DNA from: JADCGM01 sp943370355
GTDB taxonomy: Bacteria; Pseudomonadota; Alphaproteobacteria; Sphingomonadales; Sphingomonadaceae
Length of the DNA: 64,000 bases
Direction of reading: 5' to 3'
NCBI GenBank assembly: GCA_943370355.1
Contig: CALRQP020000004.1
Location: 85,037 to 149,036 of the forward strand
The position numbers and the translations under genes were made by a program. Under the pieces are notes generated by a model. The model saw only the letters and a program-made list of their open reading frames with translations, searched no databases and was not told where the DNA came from. Positions within the stretch are counted from its first letter, which is position 1. Each line of letters opens with the position of its first letter. Below, one piece after another: positions 1 to 8,234 of the stretch.

Positions 1-262
1 TCAAGACGACTTGCGACCAACCCCCCGGAGCAGCCCCAAGATCGACAACCCGGTTGGCATGACCGAGCAATTTGAAGCGCTCGTCCAATTCCAGAAGCTT
101 ATAGGCGGCCCGCGAGCGATAGCCGTCGCGCTGCGCGGCCTTCACATAAGGGTCGTTCAGCTGCCGCTCGAGCCATTTGACGGACGAGGCGGTCCGCCCG
201 CGCGCGGTCTTCACCCGGACCTTGCCGCCCTGCGAGCGCCCCGATGGGCTGCTGCCGGTCAT
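1..262 (-). CDS. rlmE: 23S rRNA (uridine-2'-O-)-methyltransferase RlmE/FtsJ, 3' end cut off by the window
   Basis: The 87 visible residues are the N-terminal part of RlmE (FtsJ/RrmJ), which 2'-O-methylates a uridine of 23S rRNA in the large ribosomal subunit using SAM. A basic N-terminal tail is followed by the family block SRAAYKLLELDERF and the SAM-binding motif VVDLGAAPGGWSQV at about residues 70-83. Translation runs off the left edge, so the catalytic K-D-K-E residues cannot be checked. The start ATG (262-260) overlaps the TGA of the upstream ppx gene by 4 nt (ATGA), so the two are translationally coupled. Identification is secure from the SAM motif and its context. Confidence 0.93.
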   Translation of the reverse strand, partial: MTGSSPSGRSQGGKVRVKTARGRTASSVKWLERQLNDPYVKAAQRDGYRSRAAYKLLELDERFKLLGHANRVVDLGAAPGGWSQVVL

Positions 263-1302
263 ACCCAATGTCCGTCGCGGTTCATCAGCGTCCGCAAAAT
301 CCCCTCGCGGATACCGCGATCGGCAACGCGGATCTGATCGGCCGGCCAGATCGCGAGGATCGCGTCGAGAATTGCGCATCCGGCGACGACGAGGTCGGCG
401 CGCTCATGCCCGATGCTCGGCTCGAGTGCGCGCTCGGCGGGCGATTGACTCGCAAGCCGCGCGGAAATCTCCCGCATCGATGCGCCCGGCACGAAGCACC
501 CATCGACCTGCCGCCGGTCATAGGTCGGCAAGCCGAGGTGCAGGCTGGCGAGAGTCGTCACGGTCCCCGACGTGCCGAGCAGGTCCGGAATACCGTCCGT
601 GAGTGCAGCAATGCGCTGGACGAAATCGGCGAGATGGTCGGTGACCCGCACCCGCATCCGGTCAAAGGCCGCCTCGCGCGACGCCCGGTCCGGCAGGTCG
701 CGATGCTCGGTCTCCGCCAATGACACCACGCCCCAGGGAACGCTGATCCAGTCGCGGATATCGGCCTTGCCGCGATCGTCCATGTCGACCAGGATCAACT
801 CGGTCGAGCCGCCACCGATATCGAACACCAGCGACTGACCGGCGTGTGCGAGCAGCGACTGACAGCCCAGAACAGCCAGCCTCGCCTCCTCGGCGGGCGA
901 AATCACATCGAGGGCAATGCCGGTCTCGTCATAGACCCGCTCGACAAAGGCAATGCCATTGGAGGCCCGCCGGCAAGCCTCGGTCGCGACATTACGGGTG
1001 AGGTGCACTTCGCGGCGGCGAATCTTGTCGGCGCAGATGCGCAGCGCCTCGATCGCGCGGTCCTGCGCCTCGTCGGAAATACGGTCGCTCTGCAGCAGGC
1101 CTTCGCCGAGCCGGACCACGCGCGAAAACGCATCGACGACATAGAAACCGCCCCGCGCGGGACGCGCGACCAGCAGGCGACAATTGTTCGTTCCAAGATC
1201 AAGCGCCGCATAAACTTTGCGGTTCGCCGCTTCGCGCGGCGGTGCGCGGTCATTGGCAGGAAAAGCCCGGGTTACCCCGGGTGTCGGCAGGATCGTCGCC
1301 AT
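259..1302 (-). CDS. ppx: Ppx/GppA family exopolyphosphatase
   Basis: A 347-residue member of the Ppx/GppA phosphatase family, actin-like ATPase-fold enzymes that remove terminal phosphate from polyphosphate or convert pppGpp to ppGpp. The three phosphate-binding segments are visible: LDLGTNNCRLLVA near residue 34, VFDIGGGSTEL near 160 and GTSGTVTTLA near 245. The length matches short alphaproteobacterial Ppx proteins that lack the extra C-terminal domain of E. coli Ppx. It overlaps rlmE by 4 nt downstream, forming a two-gene unit. Which substrate it prefers cannot be told from sequence. Confidence 0.88.
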   Translation of the reverse strand: MATILPTPGVTRAFPANDRAPPREAANRKVYAALDLGTNNCRLLVARPARGGFYVVDAFSRVVRLGEGLLQSDRISDEAQDRAIEALRICADKIRRREVHLTRNVATEACRRASNGIAFVERVYDETGIALDVISPAEEARLAVLGCQSLLAHAGQSLVFDIGGGSTELILVDMDDRGKADIRDWISVPWGVVSLAETEHRDLPDRASREAAFDRMRVRVTDHLADFVQRIAALTDGIPDLLGTSGTVTTLASLHLGLPTYDRRQVDGCFVPGASMREISARLASQSPAERALEPSIGHERADLVVAGCAILDAILAIWPADQIRVADRGIREGILRTLMNRDGHWV

Positions 1303-1392
1303 TCGTCACTCCAACCGGGGCACTTCGTTCCCGGCACTTAACGTGACGCTAGCACTTGATCGTGCAACACCGCAACCGGTGGCCGAGCGGCG

Positions 1393-1421
1393 TTGACAGC
1401 CCGGAGTCGGCCCCCTAGTTA
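1393..1421 (+). promoter_or_regulatory. Sigma70-type promoter of tRNA-Gln
   Basis: A perfect -35 TTGACA (1393-1398), a 17-nt spacer and a -10 TAGTTA (1416-1421) lie just upstream of the tRNA. The predicted start near 1428 is about 9 nt before the mature 5' end at 1437. This is the clearest housekeeping promoter I see in the window. Confidence 0.75.
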
Positions 1422-1436
1422 GCGCCTCCGCGACGC

Positions 1437-1510
1437 TGCCCTGTCGTCTAATGGTAAGACCACGGACTCTGACTCCGTTAATCGAGGTTCGAATCCTCGC
1501 GGGGCATCCA
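1437..1510 (+). tRNA. tRNA-Gln (anticodon CTG)
   Basis: This 74-nt sequence folds as a tRNA. The acceptor stem pairs TGCCCTG (1437-1443) with CGGGGCA (1500-1506), with one T-G wobble. The anticodon arm ACGGA-CTCTGAC-TCCGT gives anticodon CTG, reading CAG (Gln). The T arm is CGAGG-TTCGAAT-CCTCG. The 3' CCA is encoded at 1508-1510. It is convergent with ccmI, whose stop lies 11 nt further on. Confidence 0.95.
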
Positions 1511-1521
1511 TCGCACTGGCG

Positions 1522-2697
1522 CTACGGCGCGATCCCCAACTCCTTTGCAGCAGCATCGAATTGCGCGAGAGTTGCGCTGTCGCCTGCAAATGCGGCCTTG
1601 GCCGAGCGGTAGGATGCCGTTGCCTGGGCCGTTTCACCGAGCACGGTCCGGGCACGCATCAGCCGCAGCCAGCCTTGAGCATCCTTCGGGTTCTGCGCGA
1701 GCCGGGACGCCAGCCCGTCGACCATGCCACGGATCATCGCCTGCTGTTCGCCGGGCCGCATCTTCTGGGCCGCAGCGACCGCATCCGGATCAGGGCTTGG
1801 CATGACGCCCGTCGTGGCTGGACCTACCGGGCCGACAGACGCAGCAGGTGCCGCCGGAAGCATGCTCGCGACGTCGATATTTGCCTTCTGCCCCGCCTCG
1901 GTCACGATGCGGCGGAGTTCGCCGGCCCAGGGTGCGTCGGCGGGTGCCTCCTTGAGCAACGCGACCCAATCGGCGATCGCGCCCTTCAGGTCGCCACGCT
2001 GTTCCTTGAGCAGCGCGAGGAAATAGCGTGAGCGCGCATCGCTGCCGTCAAGCGCGCGCGCCTGTTCGAACGCCGCCTGTGCTGCGGGTGTGACCGTTCC
2101 GCCCGAGGCCTGCACCAGCGCCTCGCCCATCGCCGACACATAGGTTGCATCCTTGGGGTTTATCGCCGCCGCCTTGCGATAGGCTTCGGCCGATTCGGAA
2201 AAGCGGCGCGTCTGGAAATAGGACCAGCCGAGCATGCGCCAGCCTTCCGGGTCGCCCGGATTGGCTGCCATCTTGGCTTCGAGCTGGCCGATCATACCGG
2301 CAACTTCGCCGGGTGCGCCGGGCTGCGGGGCAGCAGCGGCGGGCGCTGCGTTAGTTGGCTGCGCCATGTCGGGCCGGCCGAGCGAAATGTAGAGGCCGGT
2401 CGAAAGCCCGGCGAGCACTGCCGCTGCGCCGACGGCGAGCCAAGTGCGCAGGCCCGTCGCGAGTGGGCGCGACGGCACGACGATCGTGGCACCTTCCGCG
2501 AGCATGCGCCGCTGCAGTTCCAGCCGCAGCGGTGCGGCTTCGGCTTCCGGAAGCGAATCGAGTTCGGCCAGCTGTTGCCGCAGCACCGACAGCGCATCCT
2601 GCCGCGCGGCGCGGTCGTCGTACCGGCGGGCCAGTGGGAATGCGAGCGCGGCTGCGGCGATCGCCACCATGACCGTCAGTATTACCCAGAGCGTCAA
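1522..2697 (-). CDS. ccmI: Cytochrome c maturation protein CcmI (TPR chaperone)
   Basis: A 391-residue CcmI of cytochrome c maturation System I, which holds apocytochrome c C-termini and hands them to the CcmF/CcmH heme-ligation complex. The first helix (about residues 2-23) and a second at about 85-107 place it in the inner membrane. Between them lies the charged segment with QQLAELDSLPEAEA typical of the family. The periplasmic part carries TPR-like repeats (EGWRMLGWSYFQTRRFSESAE) from about residue 150. It is the last gene of ccmFGHI and overlaps ccmH by 4 nt. ccmABCDE are not in this window. Confidence 0.9.
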   Translation of the reverse strand: MTLWVILTVMVAIAAAALAFPLARRYDDRAARQDALSVLRQQLAELDSLPEAEAAPLRLELQRRMLAEGATIVVPSRPLATGLRTWLAVGAAAVLAGLSTGLYISLGRPDMAQPTNAAPAAAAPQPGAPGEVAGMIGQLEAKMAANPGDPEGWRMLGWSYFQTRRFSESAEAYRKAAAINPKDATYVSAMGEALVQASGGTVTPAAQAAFEQARALDGSDARSRYFLALLKEQRGDLKGAIADWVALLKEAPADAPWAGELRRIVTEAGQKANIDVASMLPAAPAASVGPVGPATTGVMPSPDPDAVAAAQKMRPGEQQAMIRGMVDGLASRLAQNPKDAQGWLRLMRARTVLGETAQATASYRSAKAAFAGDSATLAQFDAAAKELGIAP

Positions 2698-3146
2698 GAT
2701 AGATCCCCCTTCAGCAGCGCCTGCAGGCGTTGCTCTTCATCTTTGGTCAGTGCTGCCTCGGCGTCGCTCCGCCGTCGCCGGACATAGGTCAGCACGCCAA
2801 ACCCGCCTGCGAGCAGCACCGCGAGCGGCCCCAGCCACAGCGCATAGGTCGCAGTTTCGAACGGCGGCTTGAGCAGCACGAAATGCCCATAGCGTGCGAC
2901 GAGATATTGCTTGGCCTGTTCGTCGGTCGCGCCTTTGACGAGCTGCTCACGCAGCAGCACGCGCAGATCGCGCGCGAGCGGTGCATCCGAATCGTCGATC
3001 GACTGATTCTGGCAGACGACGCAGCGCAGGTCCTGACTGAGCGCCCGCGCCCGCGCCTCGAGGACTGGATCGGCAAGTTGCTCGTCAGGTTGGACCGCCT
3101 GCGCGGTGCCGGCCCAGAGCAGCAAAGCGAAGGCCAGCCGCTTCAT
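2694..3146 (-). CDS. ccmH: Cytochrome c maturation protein CcmH (CycL)
   Basis: A 150-residue CcmH/CycL with an N-terminal signal peptide (ALLLWAGTAQAVQ), the redox motif RCVVCQNQS (Cys42 and Cys45) and a C-terminal membrane helix at about residues 103-122. CcmH is a periplasmic-facing thioreductant that keeps CXXCH cysteines of apocytochrome c reduced. It overlaps ccmG and ccmI by 4 nt on either side. All residues expected for function are present. Confidence 0.93.
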   Translation of the reverse strand: MKRLAFALLLWAGTAQAVQPDEQLADPVLEARARALSQDLRCVVCQNQSIDDSDAPLARDLRVLLREQLVKGATDEQAKQYLVARYGHFVLLKPPFETATYALWLGPLAVLLAGGFGVLTYVRRRRSDAEAALTKDEEQRLQALLKGDLS

Positions 3147-3676
3147 GCTTCTTTCCCCAGCTTGTCCATGAGCGGCTTGATCGTGCCCTCCCAGCCATCG
3201 GCGTCGATCGGCCCGATCTGCTTGTAACGCACGCGGCCATGGCGATCGACGACGAAGGTTTCCGGCGCGCCGGTCACGCCGAGATCGATGCCGACGCGGC
3301 CATTCTCGTCATTTGCGACCATGCGATAGGGATTGCCGAACTCGGCGAGCCAGCCGGCGCCGTCTGCCGGCTTGTCCTTCCAATCGAGCCCGTAGATCGG
3401 CACGCCCTGATCCTTGAGGCCCATCAGGAAGGGATGTTCCTGACGGCAGGCACCACACCAGGATGCGAACACATTCAATAATTTGGGCTCGCCGGTGAAG
3501 CTGGCGGTTGAAAAGCCCGGCTCGCCGGGATGGACGCCGGGCAGGTCGAATTGCGGCAGCGGCTTGTCGATGAGCACCGACGGGATTTGCGACGGATCAT
3601 GCCGCAGTCCGACGGCGAAGGCGGCGATCAGGCCGATGAACAGGACCACCGGCAGTCCGAACAGCAACCGCTTCAT
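3143..3676 (-). CDS. ccmG: Thiol:disulfide interchange protein CcmG/DsbE
   Basis: A 177-residue membrane-anchored thioredoxin-fold protein that reduces apocytochrome c or CcmH during heme attachment. A signal anchor covers residues 4-24. The active site is WCGAC (Cys74, Cys77), where many homologues have WCxxC with Pro or Val. The cis-Pro segment appears as TGAPETF near residue 137. Position in the ATGA-linked ccmFGHI run supports the assignment. Confidence 0.93.
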   Translation of the reverse strand: MKRLLFGLPVVLFIGLIAAFAVGLRHDPSQIPSVLIDKPLPQFDLPGVHPGEPGFSTASFTGEPKLLNVFASWCGACRQEHPFLMGLKDQGVPIYGLDWKDKPADGAGWLAEFGNPYRMVANDENGRVGIDLGVTGAPETFVVDRHGRVRYKQIGPIDADGWEGTIKPLMDKLGKEA

Positions 3677-5646
3677 GCTGGCACGAGACCCGGCGTAAGG
3701 ACGGCGCGGCTCGGCAGGCCAATGCGGAAGCGGCGGTCGGACAGTGACGCCATGCCGCCCAGCGCCATCATCAGCGCGCCCGCCCAGATCCAGCCAACCA
3801 GCGGGTGGTGATACATGCGCACGACGATGCCGCCGCCCTGCTGCTCACCGATCGCGATGTAATAATTGCCCGATATATGGCTTTCGATCGCCGCTTCGGT
3901 GGTCTGCGATCCGCTCGCCGGATAGGCGCGCCGTTCGGAGATCATCTCATGCAGCGTATCTCCGTCGCGCAGCACGAAATGTCCTTGCAGCGCGACATAG
4001 TTCGGGCCCTGCGCCTCGGTCACCGACATCAGGCCGATCTCGCGGCGTCCGATATGCACGCTCTGGCCGGGCTGCATGACGAGTATTTTCGACTCCTGCC
4101 ACGCGTACATCGCACTTAGGCCAGCAGCGGTGATCCCGAGACCTGCATGCGCGAGCACCATGCCGTAAACGGCCGGCGGCGTCGCGCGCGCGAGCTTCCA
4201 CAGACCGGTCTCGGTCCCCTGCCCCACGCGCCAACGCCGGAGCAGCATCGCAGCGGCACCTGCCACCAGCCATGCCGAGATGCCAAGGCCAAACGCCGCG
4301 AGCGCGACCTTGAAACCGCCGAACGCCATGACGATGGCAAAGACCGCGAGCGCGAACCCGGCCGGTAAGCGCACCCGCCGCCACACCGAGCCAAGATCAT
4401 CCCGTTTCCAATTGAGCACGGGGCCGATCGTGACCATCGCGAGCAACAGACCGAACACGGGCACGAAGGTCGCCTTGTAATAGGGCGGGCCGACCGAAAT
4501 CTTGTCGGTCGAAAGCGCCTCCATCGCGACGGGATAAAAGGTGCCGAGAAACACCGTCGCGGTTGCGGTCATCAGCAGCAGATTGTTGAGCGTCAGCCCG
4601 GATTCGCGGCTGACCGCGCCGAACAGCGCGCCGGAGCGCATTTGCGGCGCGCGCCACGCGAAAAGTGCGAGCGCGCTCCCCGTCGCACCGACGATCAGGC
4701 CGAGAATATACACGCCACGCGTGGCATCGACGGCAAAGGCATGCACGCTGGTCAGGATGCCGGAGCGGACGAGGAAGGTGCCGATCAGGCTCAGTGAAAA
4801 GGTCAGGATCGCCAGCAGGATTGTCCAGCTGACCAGCGCGCCGCGCTTCTCCAGCACCAGCGCCGAATGCAGCAGCGCCGTTCCGAGCAGCCATGGCATC
4901 AGCGAGGCGTTCTCGACCGGGTCCCAGAACCAGAAACCGCCCCAGCCCAGCTCATAATAGGCCCAGAAGCTGCCGAGCGCGATGCCGCAGGTCAGGAATA
5001 TCCAGGCGGCAAGCACCCAGGGCCGCACCCAGCGCGCCCAGGCCGCATCGACTCGGCCTTCGATGAGCGCGGCGACGGCGAACGCGAAGGTAACGGAAAA
5101 GCCGACATAGCCGGTGTAAAGCAGCGGCGGGTGGAAGACGAGGCCGGGGTCCTGCAGAAGCGGATTGAGTTCGGCTCCGTCCATCGGGGTCGGCAACAGC
5201 CGCGCGAACGGATTCGAGGTAAACAGCGAGAAGGCGAGGAACGCCGCTCCGATCATGCCCTGCACCGCGAGCACCCGCGCCTGAAATTCGGCGCGCAGAT
5301 TGCCACCGAAGATCGCGACGCCCATCCCGAACAATGCAAGGATCAACACCCAAAGCAGCATCGACCCTTCATGATTGCCCCAGGTCGCGGCAAAGCGGTA
5401 CGCAAGCGGCTGGGTCGAGTGCGAATGTTCGGCGACCAGCGACACCGAGAAATCGGACCTGACAAAAGCCGTAGCGAGCAGCGCGAACGCCAGCGCGACG
5501 AACGCCGCCTGCGCCGGTGCCGCGAATCGTCCGAAGGCCATCAGCGAATCGTCACCGCGCGAGGCACCCCAGAGCGGCAAGATGCTTTGCCCGAGCGCCA
5601 AAGCGAACGCGACGATCAACGCGAACAACCCGATTTCCGCAATCAT
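3673..5646 (-). CDS. ccmF: Heme lyase CcmF
   Basis: A 657-residue polytopic membrane protein, the heme-ligating core of cytochrome c maturation System I. The tryptophan-rich WWD domain reads WGGFWFWDPVENASLMPW around residues 230-250, and conserved histidines occur in VFHPPLLY and GILTSVHAF. It heads the ccmFGHI operon and is divergent from the flavoprotein operon at 5781. Two neighbouring operons together need about 25 heme attachments, so placing part of the maturation machinery here is functionally sensible. The 134-bp gap to 5780 must hold both promoters. Confidence 0.95.
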   Translation of the reverse strand: MIAEIGLFALIVAFALALGQSILPLWGASRGDDSLMAFGRFAAPAQAAFVALAFALLATAFVRSDFSVSLVAEHSHSTQPLAYRFAATWGNHEGSMLLWVLILALFGMGVAIFGGNLRAEFQARVLAVQGMIGAAFLAFSLFTSNPFARLLPTPMDGAELNPLLQDPGLVFHPPLLYTGYVGFSVTFAFAVAALIEGRVDAAWARWVRPWVLAAWIFLTCGIALGSFWAYYELGWGGFWFWDPVENASLMPWLLGTALLHSALVLEKRGALVSWTILLAILTFSLSLIGTFLVRSGILTSVHAFAVDATRGVYILGLIVGATGSALALFAWRAPQMRSGALFGAVSRESGLTLNNLLLMTATATVFLGTFYPVAMEALSTDKISVGPPYYKATFVPVFGLLLAMVTIGPVLNWKRDDLGSVWRRVRLPAGFALAVFAIVMAFGGFKVALAAFGLGISAWLVAGAAAMLLRRWRVGQGTETGLWKLARATPPAVYGMVLAHAGLGITAAGLSAMYAWQESKILVMQPGQSVHIGRREIGLMSVTEAQGPNYVALQGHFVLRDGDTLHEMISERRAYPASGSQTTEAAIESHISGNYYIAIGEQQGGGIVVRMYHHPLVGWIWAGALMMALGGMASLSDRRFRIGLPSRAVLTPGLVPA

Positions 5647-5713
5647 ATCCGGCCGACCCCCCGGTTCGACGCGCAGGAAATGCCGCCGACTGCCAAAAAC
5701 ACCCTAGCTTGTC

Positions 5714-5729
5714 TGGCGACACGCTTGCA
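5714..5729 (+). promoter_or_regulatory. Sigma54 (RpoN)-type promoter of the 5781 operon
   Basis: The sequence TGGCGA-N5-TTGCA has a conserved -24 GG (5715-5716) and -12 GC (5727-5728) separated by exactly 10 nt, with a full TTGCA at -12 and TGGC at -24. The start would be near 5741, giving a leader of about 40 nt before the ATG at 5781. An enhancer-binding protein would be needed; no gene for one is in this window. Confidence 0.6.
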
Positions 5730-5780
5730 ATTCCCTCCCCGCCCGGTCGATAAGGGGTTGCGAGTAGACGGCGGGGGGGC

Positions 5781-8234
5781 ATGTCGAAGGTTCGCATAGC
5801 AATTGTCGGCTCGGGACCGGCGGGGATGAGCGCAGCGGGGCGTGCCGCGACGCTTGGCATTTCGCATGTGCTGCTCGAGAAAACCGACCATCTCTCCGAC
5901 ACCATCTATAAATATCAGCGCGGCAAGCATGTCATGGCGACGCCGGCTCAGCTGGTGTTGCGCAGCGACGCGGCCTTTGCCGCCGGCAAGCGCGAGGCGA
6001 TTCTCGAGCAATGGGCCGCCGATGCGCTGAAGACCGGCATGAAGGTCCGCTACAATGCCGAGGTGAAGTCGATCACCGGATCGAAGGGCGCTTTCGACAT
6101 CACGCTGACGTCGGGTGAGATCGTACAGGCCGAGAATGTCGTCATGGCCATCGGCACGCAGGGCAATCCGAATCTGCTGCGCTGCGACGGTGCCGACCAG
6201 CCGCATGTCCAATATACGCTGAACGACCCGGCCGAATATGTCGACGAGCATATCGTGGTGGTCGGCGGCGGTGACGCCGGCATCGAAAATGCGCTCGGCC
6301 TCGCTGCCGATCCGGAACAGCGCAACACCGTGTCGCTGCTCAACCGCTCGGCCGACTTTGCCAAGTCGAAGGACGCCAACACCAAGGCGCTGCTGTCGGC
6401 ACAATCCGCCGGACGCGTGAACGTCTATCTCGAGTCGAGCCCGGTCCGCATCGAGCGCGACATCATGGTTATCGATACGCGCGAAGGCGAGGTCCGCATC
6501 CCGTGCAACCGCGTCATCGCCCGTATGGGATCGGCCGCGCCGCGTAAGTTCGTCGAGAGCTGCGGCATCAAATTCACCAGCGAGGACCGCGAGGCGTTCC
6601 CGCAACTGTCGCCGGTGTTCGAGACGACAGCCCCCGGCATCTATGCGATCGGCGCGCTTGCCGGCTATCCGCTGATCAAGCACTGCATGAATCAGGGCTA
6701 TGACGTCGTCGAGTTCATCAACGGCAACAGCGACCTGAAACCCGCCGACGAGCCGATCCTCGAAGCGAAACTGAAGGGCCTGCCCGGTCGCCGCTCGGTC
6801 ACCGAATGGCTGGAGTTTCTGCGCACGCGGGTCGAAATCCTCAAAGACATGTCGCCGCTGCAAATGCGGGAATTCCTGCTCGATTCGGAAGTCCGCGCCT
6901 ACACGAAGGGCGAGCCGATTTTCATGCGCAACGACATCGGGTCGTCGCTGTTCGGCATCGCCGACGGCACCGTCCATGTCGAAATCAATCCGACCGATCC
7001 CAGCATGGTCGTGCCGATCGGCACGGGCTCGATTTTCGGCGAAGTCGGCTTGATCTCGGGCCGCCGACGCGGCGCGACGATTCGTGCCGCCACCGATGCG
7101 ATTTGCGTCGAAGTTTCGCGCACCGCCGCGCTGAAGCTCATGGGTTCGGTGCCAAGCGCCAAGCGCACGATCAATCGCATCACCACCGAGCGCCTGATCC
7201 TGCAGATCTTCCGCTCGGGACTCACGCCTGCGGATCTCGTCGAAGTTCTCGAAACCGTCGAAACCAAGCGCATCAGCGCCGGCCAGTCGGTCCTTACCGA
7301 GGGTGAAGAAGGCAACGATATCTTCATCATCCGCTCGGGGTCGATGGTTGTCGAAAAGATCATCGGCGGGAAGCCGATCTTCATGCGCTACCTGCCCGCC
7401 GGCACGTTCGTCGGCGAGATGTCGCTACTCGATGGCGGGCGCCGTACCGCGACGGTGCGCGCGGCGGTCAAGTCCGAGGTCGTGCAGATCAATGGCGACG
7501 CCTTCGCCCGCGTCCTTGCGGCCAAACCGCAGCTCGCCGCGAACATCCGTGCGGAAATGAATGCGCGCCGCGAGCTCAACACCTTCATCGAGACGAAGAA
7601 GGAAAGCTTCGGCAGTGCTGTCGACATGTATTCGTCGGTCGCCAATTTCCTCGTCGAGAATGGCGTCGGTGAAGCGACCGACGTTCTGCTCATCGACCAG
7701 AATCTCTGCGTCGGTTGCGACAATTGCGAGAAGGCCTGCGCTGACAGTCACGACGGCCTGTCCCGGCTCGACCGCGAGGCCGGCAAAGGCTTCGCGCATC
7801 TGCACGTGCCGACCTCCTGCCGCCACTGCGAGCATCCGCATTGCATGGCCGACTGCCCGCCGAATGCGATCCAGCGCGGTGCCGACGGCGAAGTATTCAT
7901 TGAAGACAGCTGCATCGGTTGCGGCAACTGCCAGCGCAATTGCCCGTACGGCGTGATCCGCATGGACAAGGTGCCGCCGCCGAAGCCCAGCCTGATGAAT
8001 TGGCTGTTGTTCGGTGCGGGCCCCGGCCCGGGCGAGCCCAGCAAGGTGTGGAGCTACAAGCAGGCCAAGAAATCTGGCGGCCCCGAGGCGCCGAAGAAGG
8101 CCGTCAAATGCGACATGTGCAAGGGCCAGGATGGCGGCCCGGCCTGTGTCCGCGCCTGCCCCACCGGGGCCGCTATCCGCGTTTCGCCAGAGAGTTTCCT
8201 GTCCGTCTCATCGATCTCGACAAAGGTTCGCTAG
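5781..8234 (+). CDS. Flavin oxidoreductase - two cyclic-nucleotide-binding domains - four [4Fe-4S] ferredoxin fusion
   Basis: This 817-residue protein joins three modules. Residues 1-320 form a thioredoxin-reductase-like flavoprotein with FAD motif GSGPAGMSAAG at about 10 and NAD(P)H motif GGGDAG at 162. Residues 340-470 and 480-600 are two cNMP-binding domains; both phosphate-binding cassettes are intact, starting GEVGLISG at 420 and GEMSLLDG at 545, each with the following Arg. From 640 onward, four Cys groups (CVGCDNC-C, CRHC-C-C, CIGCGNC-C, CDMC-C-C) match the four-cluster electron-transfer subunits of the DmsB/NrfC type. No signal peptide is seen, so it is cytoplasmic. The next ATG follows its stop directly. 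Inferred role: moving electrons from NAD(P)H to the membrane protein downstream, modulated by cAMP or cGMP. No thioredoxin-reductase CXXC is evident in the flavin part. Confidence 0.85.
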   Translation: MSKVRIAIVGSGPAGMSAAGRAATLGISHVLLEKTDHLSDTIYKYQRGKHVMATPAQLVLRSDAAFAAGKREAILEQWAADALKTGMKVRYNAEVKSITGSKGAFDITLTSGEIVQAENVVMAIGTQGNPNLLRCDGADQPHVQYTLNDPAEYVDEHIVVVGGGDAGIENALGLAADPEQRNTVSLLNRSADFAKSKDANTKALLSAQSAGRVNVYLESSPVRIERDIMVIDTREGEVRIPCNRVIARMGSAAPRKFVESCGIKFTSEDREAFPQLSPVFETTAPGIYAIGALAGYPLIKHCMNQGYDVVEFINGNSDLKPADEPILEAKLKGLPGRRSVTEWLEFLRTRVEILKDMSPLQMREFLLDSEVRAYTKGEPIFMRNDIGSSLFGIADGTVHVEINPTDPSMVVPIGTGSIFGEVGLISGRRRGATIRAATDAICVEVSRTAALKLMGSVPSAKRTINRITTERLILQIFRSGLTPADLVEVLETVETKRISAGQSVLTEGEEGNDIFIIRSGSMVVEKIIGGKPIFMRYLPAGTFVGEMSLLDGGRRTATVRAAVKSEVVQINGDAFARVLAAKPQLAANIRAEMNARRELNTFIETKKESFGSAVDMYSSVANFLVENGVGEATDVLLIDQNLCVGCDNCEKACADSHDGLSRLDREAGKGFAHLHVPTSCRHCEHPHCMADCPPNAIQRGADGEVFIEDSCIGCGNCQRNCPYGVIRMDKVPPPKPSLMNWLLFGAGPGPGEPSKVWSYKQAKKSGGPEAPKKAVKCDMCKGQDGGPACVRACPTGAAIRVSPESFLSVSSISTKVR

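Noticed and set aside
5643..6977. 444-codon minus-strand frame over the start of the flavoprotein gene
   Set aside because: It would overlap the well-supported flavoprotein and the promoter region, and its translation is Arg/Ala/Asp-rich without motifs.
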